The notes under the pieces: model-generated
What the model was told of the DNA's origin: nothing
Databases searched by the model: none
The model's input: only the letters and a program-made list of their open reading frames with translations
Position numbers and translations under genes: made by a program
Assembly: GCF_018139145.2 (NCBI RefSeq)
Contig: NC_059471.1
Location: 96,784,914-96,848,913 of the forward strand
Direction of reading: 5' to 3'
Source of the DNA: Gymnogyps californianus
Lineage: Eukaryota; Chordata; Aves; Accipitriformes; Cathartidae
DNA: 64,000 nucleotides
Shown here: one piece after another, positions 33,301 to 48,600 of the stretch
Layout of the letters: the number at the start of each line of letters is the position of its first letter
Numbering within the stretch: the stretch's first letter is position 1

Positions 33301-36300
33301 ATTTTCGCAAAGCTTGTAGGAACTTGATTTTCTTTGAGAGATCAATTGGTTGAAATTTGTCAATAGGTTCAAAAGATTTTGGGGGTGTGGAAGTGACGGA
33401 GATACAAGCATACGCAGCAGGATTGCATAAGCCTCGTTTCTGCAGGAATCAGGATAAAAAGTTGCAGCAATATAAAAATAAATAACTGAGCAGGCATAAT
33501 TCCTACAAAATACCAGTAGCTAGCCAAAACTTTGTTTCTGCTGAAGGCAAAAGGAAAGGGGAGAGCTGTCATTTTCCTTAGTGTTTAGGTATTTTAGCCT
33601 GTGATACCTACTTCATGAGAAGTGAGGACATTTCACACATAAAAATACTTCTTTTCTCTCTGAAATAAGGAACATAGTTCTTCTTACCCTACGAGGGAAT
33701 AATAAAATCTCCAGAAATTGGCAGAGGAAATAGCATTTTTCTGTTGCTAATCAGTCATTTAATTCATGGCAGCAATACAGATTTGTTCATGGAACTCAAT
33801 GCTACTAATGCTGACTTTTGTCCATCGTATCCAGTGTTTAAAGCTGACAAGTTATTTCACTGTTAGGGATATCAATGCAAACACAACTACATAGATCAGA
33901 GAGGTACCTACGTCTGTATGATGAAATAGTCTCCATGGCCACAATACTTCAGAGTGTCCCAGCCTGACCCTAAAGGGAGCTGGGACTCCTGGCAAAATCA
34001 CACTCTAGTTACTAAATCTGAATTAACTACCAGCACAGTTAGTATGCAGCATCTCATATGTAATTCAGAAGCTAACTTCTATAAAATCCCCTGCAAAAAT
34101 ACATTGCTGAGGTGGGTTTTTAATACAGTTGAAAAAGATCTGGTTTATTTTAAAAATAATCTAATATTCTAAGCCTAGTAAAGGCAGCAATTTTGCAGTA
34201 TTGAAGAATATAATAATTTCTTATTTTATTGATGACCTATGGCACCATAGAAACAGAGAATTGTTTTCTCATCGATATAGGACCAGCTAAAAAATCCTGC
34301 TGTTTGGCGGAGCACAACCTCTAGCACAGGGAAGTGACCTATTGACTGAAAAGCAACAGCAAAGCTAACTGGTCTCCTAGCCCAGTTAGTTTCTCTGATA
34401 TACTTCCCTTTTGTAGGAGTTAAATATTAGAAACTTCAAGTACAATCCCAGGATCCCACAAATACCTGCTTCTCTCCATTTTCAATTTGGCTTTGTTTTT
34501 GAACAGTATTGTCTTCCCATGTATCTTGTAGTTTTTAAATCCTGTCACACGTAAGATATTTCCCTTTAAAGAAGAACACGTGTACAAACAAGAAATTTTC
34601 ATTCTCTCTGATAACTTGGGAAGGTGACCATGACTGCTGCTGATTACTGTGCCCGGGGTAGTATGCCATGGTGGATACGTACGTATTTGTCACTGAACAG
34701 CTAGGTTAAAATTCAAATGGTTGCTGCCTGTTCCTTCTCTTATTTAGTATCTTTATTCACACTCTTATCTCTACACAGTCTTCTGGACAATCCTTTTGTG
34801 CTTACCGTTTTCCTGACCCCTTCATTATCCTACATTAACTTCTTGTTAAAGACCTTCTGCTGTGAAACCTAGAAACTTTCTTCCTTCCCCTAGTGAGATC
34901 TTAACTTAGAAAGAACAGTTATAGCAATAATTCAATTGGGGGAAGAAAAAAAATATCACAGCTGCTTAGCCATGCTATTCAGCACTACTCTTTTTTTTTT
35001 GCAGCCTTCTTACTTAAATTTTTCACTTTTTGGTGAAATGGAAGCTGTATGGAGCAGAAATTTTGTTCTCATCTTTGTTGAAAACACATAACACTAATTA
35101 ATCATGCAAAAGTAGTTCTAAATTTAAATGAAAAGTAAACCATAACCTGAAATAATTTTTATTTAGGGCTAACAATCACTCCAGAAAATTCATAGCAGTT
35201 TTGATTGTAAGTGCACAAGATTAGCTTCTTGCTTGAGATAGATCAAAAATACTCCCAAAATAAACTTTCCTACAGTATTTCCATCAAAATGATAAAAAGA
35301 GCTAGAGACAAAAAATCTTCGAAGTCTGTTGCACCAAGGCAACAGGTCAAAGTGCTTGTACAAATTGGTAAAGAAGTCGTGTTTTATTAGTGACACCGCA
35401 ATTACGGAGGTTTGATTTCTGTTTGTAGGACAAGGTCCTCTCACTGATGGAGAACCTACCAGGCATGGAAAGAAAGGGATCTTTGTCTGAGCAGCAGCAT
35501 ATGACAGGCATCCTTGTGACCGGCTGACTGATGCAGCCCAGGCTGCCGTCACTCAGGCTCTCCCGGCTCTTGCTGCGCTCCGCTCCCATGAGCTGGAGCC
35601 TGCTCAGCTCTTCACCAAAAAAAAACCCAAAAAAGAGAGAGCTCAACCCACAACAGCAGCCTTTGAAAGAGGTTGCTGTGTTCAGGATCAAAATTAATAA
35701 ATAAAGAAAGAACAAACTACAGCCCCCTGGGCAGCGCTTGGCCAGGCTGTTCCCAGAACAAGTCTGTTTCTAGATTGCAGCAGGTATCTTTCTCAGAGTT
35801 GAAGGGCTCTCCAAGGAAGCAATTCTTTTTTTTTTTTCCTCAGGCATTTCAATGGGAAAGTTAAAAATAAATGAAACGAATCAAAGCCTTTTGGCTGCCG
35901 CTGTTTCAGCTGATGCCTCCTCTAGCAAAACACAAGCTTGATATGGTGCCTGAGAGCTCTTCAAGAGAGAAAATGGGCTTCTCCACACAAGATTTTACAA
36001 ATGCAGCCTTCCTTCCTTATGACTTTGAGTAATGTTTTGCTTCTGAATGTTTATGTTTCCCAGCTATCAGAGAATACAAGAAATAGCTCTTCTGTGCAGT
36101 AGGAAGCAACCTAACAAGCCTGAGCTCCATGAGGCCATTGAGGGAGAGTTTACAAATGCTTGGCGAGCATGTGCAAGAGCAACCCAGGTGGACGGTAACA
36201 CTCAAGGCAGTCCTCTGCTGGAGCCGGGGACAGGACTGTGCCTAGAGAGGAACAGGCAACCAACCTGAGCAAAAGGGGCACCTTAACTTCCAGCTGGATG

Positions 36301-39300
36301 TAGGTACCCAAACCTGTGGTCTTGGTTGCAGTCTTGCTAGGTCCGAGGGAAAAATCTATAGGCAAAAGAAAGTAAGCTGGACTGATCTGGGATTTGCAGG
36401 GATGGTCTTACCCTAATTAGGCACTACAGGAAGTAGATGAATGGAGGAATAAATAACATGTTAAAACAATAGAGTGTTGGGGAAGAAAATAATCTCCTTG
36501 GGGTTAAAATTGTATCAAATCATCGGTTTTATCTGGGGAGAAAGGCACAGAACCTATTGGCTGGGGACAAAACAATGTTGGAGGAGACTGAAGGGACTGA
36601 AGATGACTTCCCAGGAGGGAGAGAAGCGCCAGCAGGCAGGGAATAGAGGTAAAAGTGTCCAACCCCAACACAGTTTCCCCAAAGAAATTCAATTCAGCCC
36701 TTGCAGGAAGTGGAAGTTCAGCTCTCCCTCCAAGGCAGAAGCTAAAAGAGGGGCTGGAGAGGTGCATTGCTCTGTTAGGTACAGAGCCAGCAGAAAAAAC
36801 TACTGCATGCATGAACTTCTCAGCCACTATAGGATGACAGGGTGAATGCCACATTTATAAGTGGTCTAAAAAGAAGGAAACAATTATGTGAAGGAAGCAA
36901 ATGGCAGCGTAGTGTTTTGAAAGTCCTGTCATACTAGGTATTTTCCTGTGTTTTTGCAAGAATGGCACAAGTGCCATTAATAAAAAGCCCCCTGCCATTA
37001 GAGATCATGTAAGGATGAATTCAATACTGCCCTTAAGCATTTCACAGGAAGCCAGAACACGTTTTTGATGGCATAAGGGGTAAGAGGATTTACATACAGG
37101 ACATTTTAATAAAATGAGAAACAGAAGAAGAGTACAGCCAAAGCCTGCTGCCCTACTGGTCAAGGCAGGTGCACAAAGTTCGTAATTTCACAAAATCTAT
37201 CTCACTGCCCAAAATTTTAGTCTGAGAGTACTCAAGAGCAGTCTGTGAGCAAACTGTGCAGGGACAGTCACTCCACAAAGGATGCAGCTCTTAACAGACT
37301 GCCTAAGAGGCAGAAGTAGTTGATGAGAACCTGAAGATCGGGAGTGAGATGACAACATGGACAAAATTAATTTGTCCACAGACATCTCCCAAGGATTGAT
37401 CCTGTCCTCCCACAATTTTACAGCTTAAGTTAGGAGGTGACATCATCTACATCATGCACACTAAAAACCCCTAGGAAACAGCATGGTCAAGGAGAAGAGG
37501 GGGCATTGGCCCTAGTCTATAGATTGCCTATATGCAACTTGTTGCCATTGCCAAAATGGCCCCAGCAAATCACCTTCCTCTTAAGTTGTATTCTCCTATA
37601 GCTACAATGTGGGAACCAGAAACGGGATATGAGCTCAGGAAAAGCCTGGTCACTTTCTTTAAAGCACAGAGTTCCCAAATGCACAATTTTGAAACTGTCA
37701 CAAAATCATATAATAAGAGAAAAAATGTCTGCCCAGATATGATTTCTCTGGAGGCAAAGGGACTGCAGGCACTGTCCTCTTTTGCATATGACTGCACCTG
37801 TATCTGCATCACCATGCTGACGGGATGTGCATCATTCTTTGGCTATGGAGGAAGTCTTTAAGCAAACTACACTTGGGAAACCGCTTTGTCAAAAGCAAAG
37901 CAAACTTTGCAACCCTAACTACATACATACCAATTTAAAAGAGAAGAAAGAAAAAGGTTGTTCAGCCTCAGAATGAAACACGGAAAACATTTGTCACAGA
38001 GCCAGCTGAGGACAAGACCATGTACAAAGTCTTCCAGGCTCCTAGTACAGAGGCTGTGATGGTATGCTCCTGGCACTGCTACCCAGGTAAGGGAGAGCAC
38101 TCAGTACTAGACAGAGCTGTGTTCAAAGACTGGTGATTAGGGGGAAAATCGGTTAAATAGCAGTTACAATGGTTAGGGACTGAAAAATCAAGAAGGTCCA
38201 GAGGTGTTTTAGAGCAGGCTTGCGTAAAGATCAGCACTGAAGACGCTCTTAAGGTTCACAGCAGATACCAAAATGCTGATCGAGATGAGCAAGAGAGGCC
38301 ATGGGAAATTGCCTAGGCCTCCAACTTTCCTTTCCTCACCCCCAAGCAAAGAATCAGGGATTCACTCACATCATTTTGCAAGGTAGCGTTATCATCAGTG
38401 GCAGCTCCCTGTCCTAGACTGAACACCTCTTGGAAATGGCTTGTTTATGAACTCTTGCCCTCAATTCCCTGAGATTGCCTCGCTACTGCTAACCTCGTAG
38501 TTATACATAGCAAATCCATTTCTTCAGATGCAGTCAGTCTGACAGAGCAGGGCAGACAGCCACAGCTCAGCATGCAAGACATCAAGCAGTTCGTAGTGCA
38601 GTATGGGACTTGATAAGGTAACAGTTCTGCCCCACTGCCTCCGAGTCCAGTGCATCAGTGAAACAGTGCCAGCACAACACAGCACCACTACACATGGAGG
38701 CAAAAGCTGACTGGCCTACACTTCGCATGGGGGGATCACAGAATTGCCTCAGAGGAGGGGACACTTGGACACCATTCTGCACAGGAAAACCTAGGGCAGA
38801 CGGGGTCCACAGGAGGAGGCAGCTGAGCCTGGCAAGGGGACGCACCAGAACTAACACCAAAGGGGCTCTAGGTCACCATGAACACCCTCCAGAGACTGGA
38901 TGTCCTTCAAACGCTTTAAATTTCCCTTCAAAATTGTCCCTTGGGTTCATGCCTGTTGGCCAGAGGGGGAAGGGAGACGTGCCCAGCAGTACCCTGTGAA
39001 GGCCATGCTGGTCAGAGAGGGGTGCTGGGCTGGGCTTCGCCTTGCATAGCACTCAAACTCACCAGGCTCAGGAGGACAGACAACTGGCTCCTCACCAGGA
39101 CACCCTGCCTGACCATCCTCCAGTGGCTACTAGCTCCTCCTGCTTCATCACCGCCTGCCCAGCTTCCCAACCACGGGACTCGGCCAGGCAGCGCCCAGGG
39201 CGTGGGGCCAGCCTGTCTTCGCCCCCGATCAGTCCCCAGCTGTGGGGTGTTCCTCCACCTCCCTCCAAAATCCTGCAGCGGTCTAGCAGACAGGGAAAGC

Positions 39301-42300
39301 AGCATGGGGCTGGCTAGCCCCAGGCTTCCTGGCCCTTCAAGAGGAAGGCGGCAGGCCTTCTTACACCATCCTTCAATAATTTACTAGACAGGCACTAACA
39401 GCTTCCCCCTCTGTTGCAACAAGCAAGTCAAAAACAGTACAGCAGAAGCATCCATCTCTGACATTCCTGCAGGTTTTCTGTAATGGATCACTTTTGATTA
39501 ATTAGAGAAACAAGTTTGAAACAGCCTGCAGGATACTTGGTGTGTGCTTGTGTCTCAAACTGCAACAGGAAACTGAATCTCTCTCTATAAAACATGAACA
39601 TAAAAACTTTGCACTTATTGTTTCCACTTTTACAGGGGTACTCTTTTCTCTGCTATCCATGTAGAAAAGAAAAAACATCTAAAACATCTTTGTTATCATG
39701 CTAGGCATAAAAATGCAAAAAAATTTTTTTGGTTCACCTTTCCCTCTCTGACCTGTGATCGCAGAGCCATTGCTCGACAAAATGTAGCACAAACACACAG
39801 CATACAATTTCTCCTGTAGGTTTACTGTCTAGAGTTTCATCGTTAAAAATTGAGCCAGGGACTGGCTTCCTACAGCTTGTTACCATTTCGACACTTGAAG
39901 ACGTCTTGTAAGCACAGATTATCTTCAACAAAGTCCCACGATGCTGAATGTGGTACCAATCTCAGCCTGCATGTGCAACACCAGTTCTGGAGTCTCTTGA
40001 ACAGCAGTATGCACAGTGAAGAAAATGTCTTAAGATGCTCACTCGGAGACTTTTTGTTAATTTTATTATATGTTGCCCAAACCACAAAAAACTCAAAAAA
40101 CTGTTAAAGACAGCAACTTTCTCCATTTTTTTCCTCAGGAATTAGTCTAAGGCCTTGCACACTTTCCCACGCTCGCAGATTGCAGGTTATAAACGCGTGG
40201 GAGTAATGCAGTTTCGATCAGTCAGGTAGGCTGGGTTTCTGTTAGCTGGCTGCATACCTTTGAGCCCTATCAGCACACAGTGATCAGTGGAATTCCTGGC
40301 ATTTTTGTCATAGCATCAGAGGCAGTACTTTACAGAGTAAATACCAATGACCTGCTGTTCTGTCAGGGCTCTGTACTTACCTTTTATTTTAAAGTCAAAG
40401 GTTAGGCCTATTTATGTAAATCCTCAGCCATGGGCCAAGTAATCTGACCTCCTGGTTTTCATTCTCCTAATTGTTTCAGGTATTTTTCTTGAAAAGTTTG
40501 GTCAGTTAAAGCTAGGGGTCTTTTTTAAGGCGCCTTTGAAGGGCTCTAGGGGCTTTCATAGCCCACCCAGTTTGCAAAGTGGAAACATCAATGACCCAAT
40601 GCCCTGGGCACTTATTTAAAATTCATTACCAGGAAATAAGGTTTTGATATATAGCCCCTCCATTCTGAAGAGCATCTTAGGGAACACATGCATGCCATTT
40701 TTTACTTTGGATTATGTGATCTCTGAAGCCACATAGAGAGGCAATAATAAATTATAGTCCTGTTTGCCCTTCATTTCTAGTAAGAACATTATTCAGCTGT
40801 AGATAGTTTTGACTTCCCACATGCTGGCCACTGCTTACAATTCCTTTGTTACTTCACACTTTGCCATGTCATTTTATTCATAAAAGGGTGTCCAAAGCCT
40901 TCATGTATAACATGAAAAAGAAACTTACTGGTTTTCAACCCTTTTCTCTGAGATTCAGCACTGGTTATATTCTAAGATTAAAAAGCAAGATGAATATCTT
41001 CTGAATAAGAGAGAAATACAGCCACTTTACTCATACATACATAAAGGAGATTTTGTCCTATCACCCATGGGCATAGAAGCTACGTGTTTCCCATGTGACC
41101 AAGAACAGCCATAGATAACTCCATTGTGGGAGTTATTCTCTCCCTTTTTCAGGTATATTAGAACTTGAAACCCTTATCAGATCATTACTTCCTCTTCTGA
41201 CCATGGATAATCCACATAAAATGTGTGCTATCACATTTCAGCATTTATTTCTGCCCTATTCTTGCTCCCATTAAATGTCACTTTAAGGTATGCACTGGAA
41301 AAAGATAATTAATATAAGAAGAATATGTCCTTTAAATGGTGCTGGTACCAGAGCTCATGCTGCCATCTGAAAGCAGCAGCTCTAAACTGGAATTTGGCTT
41401 CTGCATTTTAGGCCTGTGGGGACTGAATGCACAATCAGAGAGCTGAAGTTTCAACTTCTGGGGCATTCATTATACACGTAATTCTCCAGGTGTCTTCCTT
41501 TTAATTATTGGAATAGTCATTTGTCTGCTCCTAGTGAAAAAGGGATTGCAAGAAACCAGGCTAAGTGGAAGCATCATTTACATTCTTCACTGCTATGTGC
41601 TATTGCCTTGAACTACAAGGTTCATTTTTTCAACCCTCAGGTAACTACAACCTCATTCTGAGGAAAAAAAAAAATATTTCCTGCATCCCGTACTGAGCAA
41701 CAAAGGAACACTGAGAAAACATTAAGGAAGGAAGGTCAAGTCCCTCCATCTGAAACGATTAGTAGCTAAAACATGTAGGCTGGGCTAGAGTTAACAGAAA
41801 TTGCTAAGGCAAACAGACGAGAGATGGAAGCTTAAAATAATGACAATGGCCGGCAAGTGGAAATAGAAGTCAAACTGTCAGAAAAGGTGAAATTACAGGC
41901 AGGCTCTCAGGCCTTCACAAAATGTGGAACCCACACTTAGGAGAGAAACTGTTTGTTGGGACTTCTCCCCACCTTTCACGATTTCACAGGCCACTTCCCA
42001 CTCTCAGCTACAATTGCTCAATATCTCTGCAGCAACTACAACTATTACTTACATGCAAAATTTTGAAAATACTTTGACTTTCTTTGAACTGAAGGAGTTG
42101 GCATTGTTTGGTAAGGCAAGTTCCCAGGGGACACCGTTTGAGACCATGCTCTGAAGCACTGCCTCCTACTAGTAATCCCAAAGTGCACATTTTTATTGAT
42201 ACTTCTCCACCCCTTAAAGGAGAAGACAGGACCAAATCATTACCACACTGAGCTCTATTGCTTTTTTTCACATAGCCATCTTCCTAACATACAAATGGAA

Positions 42301-45300
42301 GCGACTGCATAGCTTACCTATGCCCAGAGGATGAGTGATGTTATTAAGAGTCACCGCAAGCACTTTTAGCTCACGTGGTTAAACTCTCCATGCCTCTGTC
42401 AGCCTTGCCTCCACCAACACTGAATGCATAGCATATGGTGGGCTACAAAACAGCCAACAGGAGGGCATAGAAGGCCCATGGGGTTGGGGACGGTGAGACC
42501 TTCTCTCCTCGGGACCAGCCAGCATAGGATGAGGCCGAGACATTGACACCAACCCATTTGCCTTCCCAAGATATGCCCAAATTAAGTTAGCATCACCCCA
42601 GCTGCACTGCAGGGTGTCTTTGTACCTCTTTATATGCCTTCGTTGCCTTGACCTGAGCGGGAGCCATTGGGGTGGTGGCATTTAAGCCTTCCAAGCTTGG
42701 ACCCACAGCATTTCACAAACCCAGGTGGACACATTATGCTGCTGAGTGCAAAGTCCAGCCTTTCTGAGCACAGCCTGACTGTGAAGGAGAAAGCAGGTCC
42801 AGCAGTATGCAGATGCACTACAGAATATTTTCAGTTTAAGAGTCCATACTCAGACAAACTTGGATATAAAATACATAAGGGGACTGAAAGTCTGTAAGTG
42901 GATGCAGTGGAGCAGGAGGAAGGGTAAACTGCTGTAGGTTGAGGTTCCCCAAGAGCTTGACTAATCCAAGTCCTGCCATTTCCTTCTCACCCCAGCCACA
43001 AATTCCAGCTAGCTCTTGCATGCCAGTACTAGGCCTTGCTATGACCCTGCCGTGAGCTGGTTCAGGGAGTTAAATCAGGTAAAAAGTAACTCTGCAGGAA
43101 AAAGCAGTAGTCTTCAATCAGTTTAGCTCTCTGAACTGGCTCATGACAAGATCAGACAAATATCAGTGTTGGCAAGGAGAGAGGGAGCAAGGTGCAGGAC
43201 CAAACTGTGATAGCTCCGACTTAGATAGACCTAAATCGCCTTGGACATGCGCCCCTAGACAAAGAGCTAAGATAGTCTGTGTAACATCACACACATGAAA
43301 TAATTCCCCAAGCTCCTGCTCTTGTTTCTATTTACACAGGAAGCCCCTGCTTCAGAAGAGTGCATGAGGACACATCTTTCTGAGGCAACAAACATTTTTC
43401 TTCCATGCAGAAAAAAACATCTTATTCTGCACACCTCTCAAACAAAACCGCCAGCTAAGCCTACAACCTGCCTGACCCTTAATTTTTCTGCTGGGCCCCT
43501 AACCAGATATAAGAGCTGAACTCCGAGGGCTGTTCAGCAGGGCTTGAACAGCTGATCAGATCTCTGCCAACTTTTACAGGCTTGTTGAAAGACAAAAAGA
43601 GCATTCTAGTTCAGCTCAGTTGGGCTAGCTAAACCACAGCATTCCCAACTGAGTCCAGCAGGTTTTGACTCAGCGCTATTGTTCTTAAGCACATGGTAGA
43701 CACAACTCTTACTTGCTTCTTTTTTTGTTGTGTTGTTTTGTTCTAAAGCATTGCTTCTCATTCCTCTCCCATTCCTGGCAATGTTTCATGGGATTTTGTG
43801 TTTTAAACACGCGGCTTTCAGAACCAACAATTCTTCTACAGATATTTCCACTTCCCTCCGTAGACTTCCCTTCTCTCTTTAGAGACAGTGAGATCTTATA
43901 CCACTTTGGACTAAAAGATATATGATCCTTGACAGCATCTTGGCCTTACTCCAGAAAAGCACGCTGGTTTATTTAATGTCCATGTAAGCCTGTCTGGAAG
44001 TCATATATAGAGACATAAGCCATTTTCCATTGATATTTCATTTACCAGTAAAAAGTTTTTAATGTACTTACCTCAAATGTCCACCTCCATACTATAAGTT
44101 AACTTAAGTTTTCCTACTTACTCTTTCACAAGGCTTTTGATTTTGTTATATACAAAGCTAGTTGTGCAGATGGTGCACCCAGCAGCCTACCCATTGACTT
44201 GGTTATCTTGTTTAAAACACCATGATCCTCAGTGCTTTATATGGTGTTTACTAGTGCAACACCACCAGTTTTGTCTCCTTGGTCAAAGGCACAGAAAACG
44301 TATCCCATGTCCTACTGCAGCCATAACATTTTGTACACTTCCCGAACAGAGCCCCGATCCCACAATTACAGATTATAGCCTTGGGAGCTCCATTTGTGCA
44401 GCCATAAGAGTGCTGCCTCAAAGCCGTGTTCACTGGGCACTGATGCGCTTGCAGCCCTCATCCCCCGGCACGACCTCTGGCTGCGTGCTGCCTACGGGAC
44501 GGTGAACTCCCCCGTGCACCTTGCAGGCCTGGTTCCATAGCCATCCCAACCAGCGTACTTGCTGCACCTCAGCTCCTTCCCTGCCCGTGTGCACCCGGGT
44601 TTCCTTCTCAAGGAAAGCAGGGTACACACTGGCATGGTGCAAACCGGCATGTCCACACAAGCAGATGTGTGGCCAGAAGCCATGGCTGTGTGGTGCACTG
44701 CAACGTATCCTGCAATGTACAAACAGTCCTTGTGTTTGGGACAAAAATCTTCCCTCAGAGAAGGTGTGAGGGCAGCACAAGTGGAAATACCTGTGCAAGG
44801 TTGCATGGCTGCCTTAATCCTGTGACACTGCCTCTCTTAGTTCTTGATCTAAACACCCTCCTTACATCCACATGCCTGTCCTCTCTTTCACTCTCTGCCA
44901 GTGGTCTGAACAACCAGTCTGGGCTTTAACCAGAAGTTCATACACAGAAGAAATGGAAGGGTTTCCAGCCCTGTCTTCACGCTGTTTGGCTAGGGTGTGA
45001 AATGAGGCTTCATTCTCAGGGGAGATATTTGGGTCACAGTCAGTGATGGAGATGACCTACTTCAGTATCCTTGGGAATTACTTTTACTCTCCATTTCTTA
45101 CTCAAGAGCCAGGCCCAGGCAGATGTATTACCGCAATATTGCAACTGTCCCAGTAAAACCTGCCAGCCCTGACTGATCTTGGCACCCCTCCTAATACCCC
45201 TGGAACCATTCAACCCTTCTGGCTGGGCTGCTGGCATGGGAATAGACAGAGCATCTCGGCAAGCCGCACCAGGCCATTCTTGCCCTTTGGTACATGCGCA

Positions 45301-45611
45301 GGATCAGCCCATTACAGAGGGCTGTTTCAGCATATGCAATGCAATTATGTCAATATCAAGACACAGTGGATTTCTCTCCAACATAATTTCATCAAATCAA
45401 GAAAAATGTCCTACTTCCTACAGCAGTAAGCTTCCCCCCCAGATACAGCATTAACCTTCTCCACTCTGGCAACCCACTCACCGAATTGCTGATAGCTACT
45501 AATTAAAAAGTTTTTTAACTGACTGCGAAACTGGACTGAGTGAAACGATGAGCATCACTGCTATACACAGGAATTTTAATTTGGATTTCTGAAGTAGGCA
45601 ATCACAGTTTT

Positions 45612-45640
45612 TATGTATATATATACACACACATATACAT
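45612..45640 (+). repeat. TA/CA microsatellite
   Basis: A compound simple repeat of TATATATA followed by CACACACA-type units and ATATACAT. Confidence 0.85.
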
Positions 45641-48600
45641 CTTTACTTACATGGTTTTGTATATTACACAGAGCACGGCCCTCCTGTGTGTGGGTATGGA
45701 GAGAATGACACAGCATGTGAATTCAAAATTCAGATGCCAAGTGGAAGCTGAAGAATTTTTAATCCCTTAAAAATGCTCCTTCCACAAACTAGGAAGAAGC
45801 CCATTTTGCAGGATTCCTCCAAAGAGGACAGACTACCTAAGGGAGATTTCTTCCACCCTGGCCTCTGTTGACAAGATCACAGCTCTGGACCCTGTCAGCT
45901 GAGACGTCATAGTTGAAAATAGCTATAGTTTTGAAGCTCAGAACCAGAGGTAATAAGACTTTGAAAAGAGAAGCTAGTGTCAACTCTCACTGGATGACTC
46001 AGGACATTTCAGTTTTCTCCTGAAGAGTTTTGGATTTAATCTGTTCATGTTTTCACACCCAAAACCGAAGCAGATTCAGAAGTTGAAGTGGGGTCTGGAT
46101 GGCAGCAAAAAATGCTTGAAATGCAACTTGAGTGAACCCTAGAGGCTCAATATACAGAAGGTACTTTCTTCAGTAGCAACTGAAAATATCATGCTTATGT
46201 TACAGAAAAGATGCAGTCCTTGTTCTTTGAAGACAATTTAAAAAACAACTTTTCACATAAGAAATAAATGAGAAATTTGGTGAAAAGAAAAGAAACTGCA
46301 ATTTGCTGGGACCTGGCAGAACTGACTGCAGCACTGCACAGACATATTCTGTCCTATTTATAAAGACACAAAATGTCTCTCCAAAAAGTCTTCCTCCATT
46401 CATTCCTACACAAGCATGGCTTACATCCCCCCTCTAAGGACAGAGCCTCATTTCCCTAAGATGTCATTTTGCCTCCTCACAAGTGAAGTTCTTCCCCATT
46501 TACTTCCCCCTTAAACAAATAAACAAACAAATCAAAGGAAAATATTTTTTCTACATTTGTTTTCTATCTGGCTATGAATTAATTGATTTAAACTGATAGG
46601 CCAGAGGCAGACTTTAGATTTTCTAAGATCTTATCATTCAAATCTTAGTTTATACAAAATGAGCAAGAGAAGTCAACTATGTCTCAGTCATCAGGATTTC
46701 CAGGAGGAAGGGAGAAATGGAGACACGTTTCTAAAATTTGGGTTTGATTCATCTTAGAGGCAAATTAGTTTTCTTTCACTCTAGCAAAGCAAGGTGTAGA
46801 ACCGTTCCATCACTGGTCTTTTTTAAAAAGGATTTCAACAAGAGATATGAACTGTGCCTTCATTTTCAATCTATAGAAGAGCTACAGAAGTGTTTCTTTA
46901 AAGGAAAGAGGCATTAAGAAATGTTATTGAAATGTGGGAAAATAAATAACTTTTATCCCTGGTGATCAATATCACTAAAGGTGAGGATACTGTCAGAAGC
47001 ATAAATCTGAGAGAGAGCTGAAACTCCCCCTGTTGGCATCTGGTAGGCAAGCAAGGGCAATACCTGAAAACCATCTTTCCTATGTCTTCACAAATCTTTT
47101 GGGATTTATTTCAAATCAACAGGTACAAATCTTCAGTTATTTGCTCCTTAATGCCACCCAGGAGAGAAACTAGCCAGATCCTCTAAAATCTGTGCCACTG
47201 CTTCTCTCTGTGCCTTGTGCTTGGCAAACTGTGAGATCTGAAAGTGGAATATACCTACATAACGGTGCAGGCTGGTGAGGAGAAGCTGCAAAGTACGAAG
47301 GAAAATTAACCATAGGGTGCAGTTCAGTGAAAAATAAAACATTAAAGGAAAAAGAGCCTCAAGCCATCCTGAGAGTTTGGGGAGGAGGGAGCAATGCCTG
47401 CTCAGTAGAGATGACAGGCATCAGGCAGTGCTTTTGCTAACAGCCTATGAATTTATCCTTGGGTTCACAAGGTGGTGATGACACTATCAGTCAATTCATC
47501 CATCATCAAAAAAACCCCACAAATAAACAAATTGATCTATGGGAGCTGGCCGCTATCCAATGGCAGAAAAAAAAAATAGAAAGAGGAAGAATCACAGGTG
47601 TTAGTCTGGCTATGGGTAGAAAATGACTCTAAAGTTATTGAATCCACCAAATAAGCCCACTTACTTTGCGTCAGGAAAGCTACATATCCTGGAGGGATTC
47701 TTCAGGGATTGAGTTTCAGTCATTCTGCCAACTGCATTTGCTGTTATTTGGAGTAAATTCCTCCAGTCCTTTCTTTTTTTTTCGCCTATCATAATTAGCT
47801 TCCCAGACCATCTTTATACACATGGATTAGGGTTAGCACAGGCAGTACTGTTCGCCTGCAGACTGAACATATGCTGTGGGTCTTCTTGTTCCTTCCTTGT
47901 ATCTAATGGTTCTTCTAACTCTCGAAATTCAGAGGAATGCATCTGAGGATGCCAAAGACAAGAACTAACAAGACTGTTAGCACTGCAGAACCAATACAAC
48001 TGTGAGAAAACAAATCAGCACCCTATTTTGCCATGTGGACCACCAACACCTGCATCTGCTAACCTGCTGAGTGTAGAAACATTACTTTTGACATCGATCT
48101 CAAAACCATACAGATACTATTTGATGGTCAAGTGTTTCTAGCATTGTTTGCCATACAGAAATGTAGGCAGATTGCTGTTCCAAACATGTTGTGGAAATTA
48201 TTGTATAAAAGTCCTCTTTATATAAAATAGCATCACCATGGCATGGTTGAGTGAGGAATTTATGTGACTGTGGAAAGGGCTGGACAGCACAGCCTTGTGA
48301 CATGTGAGATCTGGGAGGAGACATCCCACCCCTCTCTCATAAAAAACAGGAGAAATAGAGGATTGCCTTAAACCGTGTCCAGTTTATTCTTTCCAAGGGA
48401 GGGAGCATTTTGCACTTAGGGTCAAACTCTGTGCCTCAATGCATACTGAATGTGTCCTTTCCTCTACAGCAGTCCTACTGACCCACGTGCAGACCCTCGA
48501 GGAGTGAAGTGCTATCCATGATGACTACAGATGGCAGAATCTCATTCTGCTGGATTGACCCTGCATTTCTGCAGTTCCTGCTGTAGCTGTGCTACACTAG

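Noticed and set aside
37532..37861. 109-codon plus-strand frame considered as a possible exon or retrocopy
   Set aside because: The peptide looks more balanced than most here, but I recognise no family, see no clear splice sites or poly(A) tail, and the minus strand is also open for 81 codons.
38941..39387. 148-codon plus-strand frame and overlapping frames
   Set aside because: Open on both strands because of GC-rich composition. The peptides are Pro/Ser/Arg-rich with no recognisable motif.
47826..47835. Telomere-like TTAGGGTTAG
   Set aside because: Fewer than two units and isolated, so no interstitial telomeric repeat.
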